Shown here one piece after another: positions 38,329 to 47,909 of a stretch of DNA of 64,000 nucleotides. The DNA lies in assembly GCA_017509205.1 (NCBI GenBank), contig JAFWQF010000019.1, forward strand, positions 1 to 64,000, given 5' to 3'. The DNA comes from Clostridiales bacterium. Its GTDB lineage: Bacteria; Bacillota; Clostridia; Saccharofermentanales; Saccharofermentanaceae. A model generated the notes under the pieces. The model did not search any database. It worked only from the letters and a program-made list of their open reading frames with translations, and was not told where the DNA came from. The translations under genes were made by a program, and so were the position numbers. Position 1 is the stretch's first letter, and each line of letters opens with the position of its first letter.

Positions 38329-39291
38329 ATGTTGCTGGATTACGAAGAATTCAAAGAGCGTGTCATGAATGAGTTCATTGATTACCTTCCCGAGAGATAC
38401 TCGGACTGTGTGCTTGAACTCCATCAGGTACCTAAGCTCAACGAGGTACTTACGGGCATTGCGATCAAGCCGAAAGAGCCCTGTAAAGCCTTTATCGCAC
38501 CGACCTTTTACATGGAGAGACTTTATGCGCAGTACGAAGAATCAGGTTCATTCGAGCAGACAATGTCTGAGCAGGCGGTATATCTTGAGGAATCGATAAA
38601 GTACATTCCTAAGAACATTTTGTCTTTGGACTTTTCCAAGGTCAGGAAGAAGATAGTGTTCCAGATAGTAAACACAGCTGACAATATTGAGATGCTTATA
38701 AAATGCCCGCACAGGAATTTCGAAGACCTGTCAGTTGTATACAGGGCGATCACGGGCATCAGCAATTCAGGCGTTTCAGGCTTTCTGATCACCAATGACA
38801 TAGCAGAAGTAGAAGGACTTACCGAAGAGGAACTCTACAACTGTGCTTACGAGAACACCAGACGTCTTTTCCCGTTCAAGTCAGAAAGGATAGAGGTCAT
38901 AATGAGGCGTCTCATGAGGAAGTGGGGAGCTGACGAAGAAGAGATCAAGGAAGCATTTCCGGGATACACAAAGACACCGCTCAGGGAACGGATATACGTT
39001 GTTTCAAACAAGCATGATTTCTTCGGTGCGAATGCGCTTCTGTACAGTGACGTCATAGCGGAAGTGGCCGCAAAGATAGGAACCGACTGCTATATTCTGC
39101 CTTCATCCGTGCACGATCTCATAATCCTGTCCACCGAAACCTACTACAAGGAAAACAGACTCGCAAACATCGTAAAGACCACTAATAACGAAAGTGTAAG
39201 GCCTCAGGAACGTCTCTCAGACAGCGTTTACATGTACTCGATAAACAGCGGGGAGATCTCACGCGCATCTTTGGAAGAAGATGTTTCTTGA
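38329..39291 (+). CDS. DUF5688 family protein
   Basis: 320 residues starting MLLDYEEFKERVMNEFIDYLP, with AGGAGG nine bases upstream. The longest frame starts at 38254 inside a terminator hairpin, so I do not use it. The sequence resembles DUF5688 proteins common in Lachnospiraceae and relatives: FIAPTFYMERLYAQYEE, IVFQIVNTADNIEML, ERIYVVSNKHDFFGANALLY, CYILPSSVHDLIIL. No catalytic motif, signal peptide or membrane span is evident, so it is probably cytoplasmic. Followed after 16 bp by the large surface-protein gene. Function unknown. Confidence 0.7.
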   Translation: MLLDYEEFKERVMNEFIDYLPERYSDCVLELHQVPKLNEVLTGIAIKPKEPCKAFIAPTFYMERLYAQYEESGSFEQTMSEQAVYLEESIKYIPKNILSLDFSKVRKKIVFQIVNTADNIEMLIKCPHRNFEDLSVVYRAITGISNSGVSGFLITNDIAEVEGLTEEELYNCAYENTRRLFPFKSERIEVIMRRLMRKWGADEEEIKEAFPGYTKTPLRERIYVVSNKHDFFGANALLYSDVIAEVAAKIGTDCYILPSSVHDLIILSTETYYKENRLANIVKTTNNESVRPQERLSDSVYMYSINSGEISRASLEEDVS

Positions 39292-39307
39292 TCTCGGGAG
39301 GCATCAC

Positions 39308-42300
39308 ATGAAAAGGAAACAAACTAAACTGCTTCAGGCGTGCCTGGCAGCCGTGATCGCCGTGAGCCAGGTATTCCTGTATCTGCCTGTCAGTGCTGAC
39401 GAAACGGCTGAAACAGCAGCAGAGACAACAACAGAGATCACGGAAACCGAAACGGAACAGACAACGTCTGCATCAAAGAAAGAGACGCCTAAAGAAACCG
39501 CTGAAGAAACAGATGAAGAACCCTGTGATGAAACGGGGGAAGAGACTTCAGAGGAAACAACTGCAGAGTACAAAAGAAAGCACAGGATCACTTCTGCAAA
39601 GAACGGTAAAGAGTTCGTAAAAGGCGTATCCAGACTTTCAAGGAAATACAGGATCGCAGCATCGACCAAAAAGAGAATGCCTGATCTTTCAGGTGCTGAT
39701 GGTGTTGATTACGGCGGATCATGCGTACTTTCCTTTGACAGCAAAGCTGATTACGATAATGCGCTAAAGGAACTCGAAAATAAGGACATAGATTACAGCT
39801 TAGACGGCAGCGTAAGCATATGTTCATCAGTTGATATACCTTCACGTAAAGACGTTAAGATCAACCCTGACGCCAAGACAAGGATCGTAATGATAGATAC
39901 GGGTTCTGAAATTGCCAACGAAAAGATCTCGCTTCTTGAAGATGACGGTTCTGATAAAAACGGACACGGAACTTCCATGGCTACTCTGATCCTTAATGAA
40001 ACCGAAGATGCCTACATAATATCGGTCAAAGCGATAGGGGATAACGGTAAAGGAAAGCTCGCTGATGTTTACGCAGGCGTCAGATATGCAATGGATCATA
40101 ATGCCGATTACATCCTGATGGCCATTTCACTTAAAGATAATGGTAATTATGAGAGTTTCGTATCTCTAGTAATGGAAGCCATAAGCAAAGGGATCAGGGT
40201 CATTGCATCTGCCGGAAACAACAGTAGCAATGCATCCGGTTACATACCGGCAGGAATAAAAGGCGTAATAACAGCAGGTGCGATCGATGATGACGGATTC
40301 AAGCTCGATATATCAAACTACGGAAATTGCGTAGATTACTATGTTCATTCAGGCTCAACGTCAGAAGCTGCAGCTATATTGGCAGGTCTCATGATAGAGG
40401 GTAAGGAAAGCGAGTGCGCTACATCTTACTATACCGACGGTGACGAGAACGTAAATGATGAAGAACCGGATCAGGATGAACCTGATGAAGACGGTGAATT
40501 CACAGTAGACAAATCCAAGATGACCTGGCCCACAAAGACAAATCTCGTCGATGCAGGCTATAGGGATTCTGACGATTTCGCAGATGCGGTAATAGCAGCA
40601 TGCAAAGCAATGAAAGGCGCAGAATACGGAACCGGAAACGGGCAGGTAGACTGCATGAGATACGTAAACCTTGCTTATGCGCAGGCGCTAAATCTCATAT
40701 CAGGATTGAAGGTAAACAGCAAAGGCAAGATCCCGGGGTTAAAAAGATCCAAAGGAAACGTTACTTTCAATGGTTTCAGCCTCACCAAATGCAAGTACCA
40801 TCTGGTTGACGGCTGTACGACGTGGTCAACCAAAAAGCCTCACAACATCGGACATCCGGGAGGAATCAACATAAAGGATAACGGAGGTCTTGAGGAATGT
40901 TTAAAGAAACTCGGTGCTAAAAAAGGCAGCATTCTGCTTTTCGGCGGAGCAAAAAAGAATGAGGAATTCAAATGGACGCACGCTGCCATTTATGCAGGAA
41001 CAGGAAAGACCGTATACGATGCCCCCGGAGGAAGCCAGACTACCGGTGTTCCGTATTCAAAGAGCGAGGGCGGGTCGAGCAAAAAGAAGTACACGCACGT
41101 TGCAGTGTTAAACTTTGCCTCTTACGAGCTTCCGGCTAATGTAACCATAGTCAAATCTTCAAAAGACACGCAGCTGACTGACAACAATGCATGTTATTCG
41201 CTGGAAGGCACAAAGTACGGTTTCTATAATGCTTCAGGAACACTTCTTCATGAGTTTGTCTTAGACGAGAACGGAAAGACCGGTTCTTATCAGATTCCTG
41301 ACATGACCAAGAAATACTATATAAGCGAGATATCTGCAGGCCCGGGCTATATGCTGTCCACGACGAAATACAATGTTAATCCTTCGTCATCCACGGGAAG
41401 CTTGATAACCGTAAAAGCAGAAGATGTTCCGCTAGGTTCTGAAGCGGGATTACTTTTAGAAAAACAGGATCCTGAAGGATGGTACAACATAACCGGACAC
41501 GGCATGAATGAGGCAAGGTTCAGAGTCGATTACTACGATTCTTTCATAATCGAAAGCTATAAGGATCTAAAGCCCTCCGACGGCAGCGCTCTTCCTCAGC
41601 CAAAAGCATCAGTTGAAATCGGCTCAAGTTTCGTAACAGAAGGCAAGGCAGAATTCCGGATAGATGCCGATACTCTGAGAGATGCGGCGGATTCAGGTTA
41701 CTTTTATAACTTCAAAGGAACGACGCTTCCTTTAGGCACTTACGTGATCACGGAGATCAAAGCTCCTGAAGGTTACATGACGGTTGATCCTTCCAAGCCT
41801 CTGATAATGAAGATCAAGCAGGAAGGGAATACGGCTGTCACATACTTTTCGGCTGATCCTGATACATATAAAGTTTTAGATGACAGAATACTGCTTAACG
41901 AGACAGCGTTTACTGCAAGGGGCCTGTTCAGAAAAAAGGTTACTGTTCCAGAACAGTTAAATGCAAATACAAGTCTTTATTCACCTGAAGGAACAACATA
42001 TGTCATCAGCCATAAGGAAAGCGGAAAGACGGCTGTCACACTCGTGTTCGGCAAAGACGGAAAAGTATCTGAGATCAAATATCCTGACGGTGTTAAGCCT
42101 GATACCCAAGGAGATGACGGTTATGTCACGCTTCCAATAGGAGAATACACGGCAAAAGAAACGCATTCCGGTTACGGACTGTATCTGAATACGGAAGAGA
42201 AGACTTTTACAGTTGAATACAACAAGAACAGTGAGATCGAATTCAGCGATGAACCGGTGTTTACCGGATTTGACCTGCTCTTGAAAAAAGTCAGGAACAG

Positions 42301-44503
42301 TTCGCTCTCTGATGAAGTACTGTCTCTTATACCTGTCGAAGGCGCAGAGTTCACGCTGTCCTATTACGCAGCTTTCTATGAAGATGACAGTTATAAGGAT
42401 AAAGAGCCTGACAGTAAATGGATACTGAGATCAGACAGCGAAGGAAAGGTCATGTACGACAAAAATCATTTTGTCAGCGGAGACAGCCTTTTCACGGATT
42501 CAGAAAGTGCATATATAGCTGTTCAGGGAACTTATGTGATCACCGAAACAAAAGCTCCGGCCGGGACAGAGTTAAACAATGAAGCAAGAGTGATAGTAGT
42601 AAGGTTTGCCAAAGACATAGTAAAAGGCTCTCCAAACGATCCGGCAAATAAAAAGGCTACAGCTTCCACGGTATCAGAAATCGACATGACAGGCATCAAG
42701 GACGGACAGATCGATTACTACAACGACTACAACACATCGATATCGACCAAAGCGGTAAGCACTGCAAACGGAACAAAGGAAATTGCAGCAGAAAAAGGCG
42801 TAGGCATAACGGATACTCTGACATATAAGAACCTTCTGCCGGGATATCAGTACAAGATCACAGCATGGATCGTTAGATCTGACGGTTCTGTCGTGGTAAA
42901 CCCTTTTGACACTACGATGCAGATCAAGAGTGACGAAGAAAGAAGCGGAACATTTAAGATACAGTTTACGGTTGATGCTTCCGTACTTAAGGGCGAGACG
43001 CTGACAGTCATGGAAGAAGTGTATATCACGGATCCTTTGGGAACAGAGCATCTCTATCTGGATCACAAGGACATCAACAACAAAGAACAGCAGGTAACGG
43101 TACCTGACATCAAGACAGAACTGATAGATGTAAAGATAGATGAATTCAACAATGCAGACAATTCAAAGATAGTATCTTACGGAAAGGACGTAACCCTGAC
43201 TGACCTTATCACGTATAAGAACCTGATACCCGGAAACACATACAAGATGATCGGAACGCTGCTTGATAGGGAAACAGGGAAGACCATACTCAATCCAAAA
43301 GGAAAAGTATATGCAGCATCCGTCGAATTCATTCCCGAAAAGAGCGACGGAACGGTAAAAGTAGAATTCGAACACGTGGATACGACGATCTTCACAGGCA
43401 AAGTCGTCGCAGGTGAAAAACTCAATTCAAACGGAATAGTCCTGATCACTCATTATGACACTGAAGATGAAATGCAGACGGTTAAGCCCGTAATGATAAA
43501 GACAACGGCGAAAGACAGCAACAACGGAACAAAGACTCTCAATTTTTCGGAAACGGCAGACATTACTGATACGGTTACATATAAGGATTTAAAGCCCGGA
43601 AAGAAATACAGCATCACGGCAACCCTGATGGACAGGGCAACGGGAAAAGCATATACGGACATAGACGGAAACACTTATGTTAAGACGGTTGAGTTCACCG
43701 CCCAGACAGAAGACGGAACGGTGGAAGTGAAATTTGAAAAAGTTAAGATCTCATACGAATACAAAGAACTCGTGGTATTTGAAGACCTTAAAGATGACAA
43801 GAACGGAGCATCAGTAGCCGTTCATGCGGACATAAACGACAATGACCAGACAGTATACAGGCCCCAGGCATCAACTGTAGCAAGCTCAAAGTCCGGATCC
43901 AAGACGATAAACGAAAACAGCGGAAACGCAAAGATAACGGACAAAGTAATGTACAAAGGATTTACTCCCGGCAACACATACCGTGCGGTGGCAACATTAT
44001 ATAAGACAAACGGAAAGCAGATGATGAATCCAGACGGAACGCCGGTTGCCAATTCAGTAACGTTTACGCCGAAGAAGAGTAACGGAACCATTGAAGTACC
44101 GCTAACTTTTAATGTTGATGATCTTAATCCCGGAGAAGCTGTGGTCATTTTCGAGAACATCTATGATGCAGCAACACAGGAAGAAATAGCTTCAGGCAAA
44201 CAGAAAGAAGACATCGAGATCGTAAGACATGCGGATCTCAACAATAAGGATCAGACGCTTAAGTACAAAATTCCCACAGTACCAAAAACAGGAGAAGAAA
44301 CTTCTCCTGCTTTGATGGTCGGGTTATTGCTTGTAAGTGCTTCGGCAGGCCCTATGGGCTTTGCACTCAGAGTGAAGCGCGGTGCGAAATGCCGAGCTCC
44401 TCGGCGATCGCGAAGAAAGCCTGACGTGAGTTCTTTATTGTGCTCTCTGAAACGCAGAATGCGAGACGGCAGTAGCCGGGTCTGGAGAAACTTGATCCCT
44501 TGA
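39308..44503 (+). CDS. Sortase-anchored multidomain surface protein: S8 protease, NlpC/P60-like, SpaA-like and VaFE-like repeats
   Basis: 1731 residues, start ATG 39308 behind GGGAGG. Order: signal peptide (~1-28), acidic Thr/Glu-rich spacer (~30-80), compact subtilisin-like domain with Asp197 (MIDTG), His220 (NGHGTS), oxyanion Asn304 (SAGNN) and Ser352 (STSEAA), Asp/Glu linker, NlpC/P60-like domain with Cys449 (QVDCMRY) and His558 (THAAIYAG), three to four SpaA/Cna-B-like domains (~611-1130), and four VaFE-like repeats starting near 1143, 1267, 1397 and 1520 (pattern TDxxxYKxLxPGxxY). VPKTG at 1658-1662 precedes a hydrophobic helix and RVKR, a sortase signal. The frame then runs ~35 residues beyond the usual end, antisense to the next gene. 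No sortase gene is nearby. Confidence 0.82.
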   Translation: MKRKQTKLLQACLAAVIAVSQVFLYLPVSADETAETAAETTTEITETETEQTTSASKKETPKETAEETDEEPCDETGEETSEETTAEYKRKHRITSAKNGKEFVKGVSRLSRKYRIAASTKKRMPDLSGADGVDYGGSCVLSFDSKADYDNALKELENKDIDYSLDGSVSICSSVDIPSRKDVKINPDAKTRIVMIDTGSEIANEKISLLEDDGSDKNGHGTSMATLILNETEDAYIISVKAIGDNGKGKLADVYAGVRYAMDHNADYILMAISLKDNGNYESFVSLVMEAISKGIRVIASAGNNSSNASGYIPAGIKGVITAGAIDDDGFKLDISNYGNCVDYYVHSGSTSEAAAILAGLMIEGKESECATSYYTDGDENVNDEEPDQDEPDEDGEFTVDKSKMTWPTKTNLVDAGYRDSDDFADAVIAACKAMKGAEYGTGNGQVDCMRYVNLAYAQALNLISGLKVNSKGKIPGLKRSKGNVTFNGFSLTKCKYHLVDGCTTWSTKKPHNIGHPGGINIKDNGGLEECLKKLGAKKGSILLFGGAKKNEEFKWTHAAIYAGTGKTVYDAPGGSQTTGVPYSKSEGGSSKKKYTHVAVLNFASYELPANVTIVKSSKDTQLTDNNACYSLEGTKYGFYNASGTLLHEFVLDENGKTGSYQIPDMTKKYYISEISAGPGYMLSTTKYNVNPSSSTGSLITVKAEDVPLGSEAGLLLEKQDPEGWYNITGHGMNEARFRVDYYDSFIIESYKDLKPSDGSALPQPKASVEIGSSFVTEGKAEFRIDADTLRDAADSGYFYNFKGTTLPLGTYVITEIKAPEGYMTVDPSKPLIMKIKQEGNTAVTYFSADPDTYKVLDDRILLNETAFTARGLFRKKVTVPEQLNANTSLYSPEGTTYVISHKESGKTAVTLVFGKDGKVSEIKYPDGVKPDTQGDDGYVTLPIGEYTAKETHSGYGLYLNTEEKTFTVEYNKNSEIEFSDEPVFTGFDLLLKKVRNSSLSDEVLSLIPVEGAEFTLSYYAAFYEDDSYKDKEPDSKWILRSDSEGKVMYDKNHFVSGDSLFTDSESAYIAVQGTYVITETKAPAGTELNNEARVIVVRFAKDIVKGSPNDPANKKATASTVSEIDMTGIKDGQIDYYNDYNTSISTKAVSTANGTKEIAAEKGVGITDTLTYKNLLPGYQYKITAWIVRSDGSVVVNPFDTTMQIKSDEERSGTFKIQFTVDASVLKGETLTVMEEVYITDPLGTEHLYLDHKDINNKEQQVTVPDIKTELIDVKIDEFNNADNSKIVSYGKDVTLTDLITYKNLIPGNTYKMIGTLLDRETGKTILNPKGKVYAASVEFIPEKSDGTVKVEFEHVDTTIFTGKVVAGEKLNSNGIVLITHYDTEDEMQTVKPVMIKTTAKDSNNGTKTLNFSETADITDTVTYKDLKPGKKYSITATLMDRATGKAYTDIDGNTYVKTVEFTAQTEDGTVEVKFEKVKISYEYKELVVFEDLKDDKNGASVAVHADINDNDQTVYRPQASTVASSKSGSKTINENSGNAKITDKVMYKGFTPGNTYRAVATLYKTNGKQMMNPDGTPVANSVTFTPKKSNGTIEVPLTFNVDDLNPGEAVVIFENIYDAATQEEIASGKQKEDIEIVRHADLNNKDQTLKYKIPTVPKTGEETSPALMVGLLLVSASAGPMGFALRVKRGAKCRAPRRSRRKPDVSSLLCSLKRRMRDGSSRVWRNLIP

Positions 44504-45557
44504 CGAGGAGCAGGTTCTTGGACGCGCATATCTCAGAGAATTTGTCGTCGGTTAAGCCTTCCGGAGTATTCATGAAGATATAGAGTGCTCCGTTGGGTTT
44601 GACCGCGTCAAATCCGGCATCGATGATGTTGGAGTAAAGAAGGTTTCTTCTGTGCTCATAGTTTGAAACATCAACTTTTGCATTGAGAGACTTCTCGATT
44701 ACCCTCTGCCAGATGGCAGGTGCGTTTACGCTGCCGAGTGTTCTGTTGGAAAGAACGATTGCAGCGGTGAGATCGTCGTAATCCTCGTTCTTAGGTGAAA
44801 CGAGAGTATAGCCGATACGCTCACCGGGAAGTGAGAGTGATTTACTCCATGAGAAGCAAACGATGAGGTTATCGATGTACTTGAGTGCGCAGGGAACTGT
44901 CATTCCGTCATAGACGAGATCGATGTAAGGTTCGTCGGAGATTACCTGGATGACGTGATCCTGAGCCTTGAGCATGTCGTTAAGCGCGGAAAGAAGTGAA
45001 GAAGGATATACAACACCTGAAGGGTTGTTGGGTGAATTGATGATAACAGCCTTGGTCTTGGGAGTAATGGCAGCCTTGATGCTGTCGATGACGGGCATGA
45101 ACTTGTCGTCAGTCTGAACGATGACAGCCTTGCCGCCGTGGTTTGCGATGTAGCCGTTATACTCCATGAAGTAAGGTGCGATGACGATGACTTCATCATC
45201 AGGATCAAGAAGAGAATGCAGAACGTCGTTCATTGCAGATGCTGCGCCGACAGTCATGCAGACTGCACCGCTGGAGATCTCAAGTCCGGATTCTTCAGAC
45301 TTCTTTGCAGCAATTGCGGCACGTGTTGATTCATAACCGCTGTTGCTCATATAGCCGTGCATGCCGGGTGTGGGATTTGATGCGAGTTCCTTAAGAGCGT
45401 CACTTACCTCATGAGGGGGCTCCAGGTCAGGATTGCCGATAGAGAAATCGTAAACCTTGTCAGCACCGTAGATGGCCTTGAGGCGGTTGCCTTCTTCAAA
45501 CATCTTGCGGATCTGCGAACCTGCAGCCAACTGTTTCTTAAGCCTTTCTGAAATCAT
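44367..45557 (-). CDS. Class I/II PLP-dependent aminotransferase
   Basis: 396 residues of the fold-type I aminotransferase family. DFSIGNPDLEPP, MTVGAASAMNDVLHSLLDPDDEVIV, NSPNNPSG, SDEPYIDLVYDG and the PLP-lysine segment CFSWSKSLSLPGERIGY are present. It may be aspartate aminotransferase-like; substrate is not decided. GGAGG precedes the ATG at 45557. Its 3' end overlaps the convergent surface-protein gene by 137 bp, and the C-terminus ends shortly after FAIAEELGISHRASL. The GGDEF-EAL gene lies 42 bp upstream on the same strand. Confidence 0.9.
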   Translation of the reverse strand: MISERLKKQLAAGSQIRKMFEEGNRLKAIYGADKVYDFSIGNPDLEPPHEVSDALKELASNPTPGMHGYMSNSGYESTRAAIAAKKSEESGLEISSGAVCMTVGAASAMNDVLHSLLDPDDEVIVIAPYFMEYNGYIANHGGKAVIVQTDDKFMPVIDSIKAAITPKTKAVIINSPNNPSGVVYPSSLLSALNDMLKAQDHVIQVISDEPYIDLVYDGMTVPCALKYIDNLIVCFSWSKSLSLPGERIGYTLVSPKNEDYDDLTAAIVLSNRTLGSVNAPAIWQRVIEKSLNAKVDVSNYEHRRNLLYSNIIDAGFDAVKPNGALYIFMNTPEGLTDDKFSEICASKNLLLVKGSSFSRPGYCRLAFCVSESTIKNSRQAFFAIAEELGISHRASL

Positions 45558-45599
45558 AAAAGGACACCTCCGAATAATTAGAATCTTGTTAAGTGAAGA

Positions 45600-47240
45600 T
45601 CAGCCGTCGTAATCAGGATTCTTGAGTCTTCTCTCAAAGAACCTTTCGCTCAAAGGCTTGTCATAGATGAACGACTGGAATCTTGTGCATCCGCAGAGCA
45701 TGAGTTCGTTAGCGTCTTCACGTGTCTTAACGCCTTTGCATATGACTGTGAAGCCGAGCTTTTCTGCGAGATTGATCATGTCTTTAACGATGATGCTTCC
45801 TCTGGGATCTTCCAAAGAGAGCTGACCGAAGTCGAATTTGAGGTAATCGGCCTTGAGATCCTGAAGGAGATCCAGTGAAGATCTTCCGAGACCGAACTTG
45901 TCGATCGTGACCTTAACGCCTTTATCGGAAAGATCCTTGGCAGCCTGGGTAAGAAGAATTCTTCCGCCTTTGAAATCAGGCTCTGAGAATTCGATGCCGA
46001 TAAGCTTCCTGTCAACGCCGTGGCTGTCGATGATGTCAATGATGTCAGACACGAGCTTGGAATTGAACAGGTTCTTGGAAGCAAAGTTGCAGGTGATGGG
46101 AACGATGTTCATGCCTGAATCAGTCCATACCTTGATGGCTTCGCAGACTTTGCGCAGGACATGGAAATCGATCTTGGTAACGATGCCGGAATTACGCGCA
46201 TATTCGATGAACTCATCGGGAGCGGTGATCCTTCCGTCACGCGGCCATCTTGCAAGAGCCTCAGCCTCAAAAAGGGTGGGCTTGCTTTCGGTTGCGACAA
46301 CAGGCTGATAGTAGATGAGAAACTTGTTCTCGTCTACGGCCTTGGAAATGGTCATTGCGATATTCTTCTGATTGTCGTGTGCCGCATCCATCTCGGAGAA
46401 CATGACGAAATCCTGACCGGTACGTCTTGCGATCTGAAGAGTGATGGAGCATTCACCGAGGACATCGTTGGATGTCATGTGTCGGGGCATAATGGAAGTA
46501 ATGCCGGCTCTTGCGGAAACGATATGGGCAAAGCTCTCACCGTCGCTTTCAAGATTTACCTGAACGGCAGTAAGGAATGACTTGAGTGCATCAACCCTGG
46601 TGGAGTGGATGACGACTACGAAATTGTCACCGCCGACATGAACAGCAAACTCACCGGATTCCTGATTAACAAATTCCTCGATCTTCTGGGCAAACATCTT
46701 GATTGCTTTGCCCGTGATGTCGGAACCGAAGAAACGGTTTAACTGGTTGAATCCCTTAAGGCTGATGAAAGCACAGGAGAACATGAAGCGGTCTTCGGAA
46801 TCCATGATCTTTCTGATCGCCATGTGATAGTAGTTGAGGTTGTGAAGACCCGTATCCGGATTGATGTAGCGCATGTTGCCGAACAGCTCTTTGATGCGGG
46901 CGAGCGCAATGCAGTCGCTGACGATCTTGGAGAACATCATCGTAAGTTCGCTTCTGTAATCGTCATTAACGGGAGCAAAGCTGTGTCTGTAGTAGCGTAC
47001 GACAACGTTTACACCGTCAACACACTCAATGTTGTTGTCGATGTAATCTGCATCTGAATCATCGGAAATATAGGTGACAGTGCGCTTGATAAGCTTTCCG
47101 TCAACATAGACAAGATCCTCGATCTTGGAAATGGATAATCTGTTACAGCAATTCGAAAAAGCAACACCGGAAAAACTGTTTCCGTCAAACGCTTCAAGAG
47201 ATGCGGAGATATCTGCAAAGGATATACTTTCGCCGCCCAT
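45600..47240 (-). CDS. GGDEF-EAL domain protein with degenerate motifs
   Basis: 546 residues: an unrecognised N-terminal region (~1-120), a GGDEF domain (~125-285) whose signature reads HVGGDNF instead of GGDEF, and an EAL domain (~295-540). The EAL motif itself (EAEALARW), the metal Asn (TCNFASKNL) and LKFD are kept, but DDFGTG is DKFGLG and the AEGVET loop is CKGVKT, so two acidic catalytic positions are Lys. It is soluble, with no membrane helix. It is more likely a c-di-GMP sensor or a protein-protein regulator than an active cyclase or phosphodiesterase, though weak phosphodiesterase activity cannot be excluded. The start has GGGG(T)GA upstream. Confidence 0.85.
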   Translation of the reverse strand: MGGESISFADISASLEAFDGNSFSGVAFSNCCNRLSISKIEDLVYVDGKLIKRTVTYISDDSDADYIDNNIECVDGVNVVVRYYRHSFAPVNDDYRSELTMMFSKIVSDCIALARIKELFGNMRYINPDTGLHNLNYYHMAIRKIMDSEDRFMFSCAFISLKGFNQLNRFFGSDITGKAIKMFAQKIEEFVNQESGEFAVHVGGDNFVVVIHSTRVDALKSFLTAVQVNLESDGESFAHIVSARAGITSIMPRHMTSNDVLGECSITLQIARRTGQDFVMFSEMDAAHDNQKNIAMTISKAVDENKFLIYYQPVVATESKPTLFEAEALARWPRDGRITAPDEFIEYARNSGIVTKIDFHVLRKVCEAIKVWTDSGMNIVPITCNFASKNLFNSKLVSDIIDIIDSHGVDRKLIGIEFSEPDFKGGRILLTQAAKDLSDKGVKVTIDKFGLGRSSLDLLQDLKADYLKFDFGQLSLEDPRGSIIVKDMINLAEKLGFTVICKGVKTREDANELMLCGCTRFQSFIYDKPLSERFFERRLKNPDYDG

Positions 47241-47370
47241 TACTTCACCCCTTAAGTTTATTTATAAAAATAATATGTCACGCGCATATTTTATGCAAAT
47301 AAATTACCAATATAACAAAAATCCATAAGATTTATTAAACAAACTTGATTGTTTTTTGACGGAGAAGAAA

Positions 47371-47748
47371 ATGAAAAACGAAGATAAGAGAACAGCCAAA
47401 AGAATAAACGGAGACAACGCTGAGGAAGCCGTCATCCGAATGATGACCCAACAAGGCTTCAAACTGATATGCAGGAACTTTGAAATACACAATGTCGGTG
47501 AACTGGACTGCGTATTCTGCAAGGGAGAAGATGTCTATGTGGTCGAGGTCAGATCAAGACACAACAACGGCAATTATCCGAGCTCGGCAGAGACTGTTGA
47601 TCACCGAAAGAGGCTAAAGATAGAGAGGACCACGGAACACCTTATATGCCGTTACCGTTTTTTCGAAAAGAACATCATTTTCCTTGTCGCCCAGGTCACT
47701 CATGACTCAAGCGGAATGATAAAAAACATCGAGTTAATTCCGTTTTAG
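47371..47748 (+). CDS. yraN: UPF0102/YraN family protein
   Basis: 125 residues of the YraN family, which has a restriction-endonuclease-like fold: GDNAEEAVIRMMTQQGFKLI, NVGELDCVFCKGEDVYVVEVRSR (the E...D...ExK-like core, here GELD and VEVR), and a C-terminal strand region. The Lys of the usual FVEVKxR is Arg here. The start is ATG 47371, seven bases after GGAG, rather than the longer frame from 47356. It is divergent from the GGDEF-EAL gene with a 130-bp AT-rich gap. The cellular role of YraN is unclear. Confidence 0.8.
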   Translation: MKNEDKRTAKRINGDNAEEAVIRMMTQQGFKLICRNFEIHNVGELDCVFCKGEDVYVVEVRSRHNNGNYPSSAETVDHRKRLKIERTTEHLICRYRFFEKNIIFLVAQVTHDSSGMIKNIELIPF

Positions 47749-47909
47749 TGGTGCAATATGTAGAAAAATCCCTCCTTTATATAAATATATGAAATTTGAT
47801 TGCTTTGAAATTGCATATTCAATATAATTGTTGAGGTTTTGGGGCGGCACATACCGTTATTTTGCAATTTTGATCCAACCAAATTTCATTTCGAAAGAGG
47901 AAATCTGAC

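Noticed and set aside
47749-47909. Promoter or riboswitch before the type Ic aspartate aminotransferase
   Set aside because: A TATAAT occurs at 47823-47828, but candidate -35 hexamers are 12 or 20 bp away and no conserved RNA structure could be recognised.
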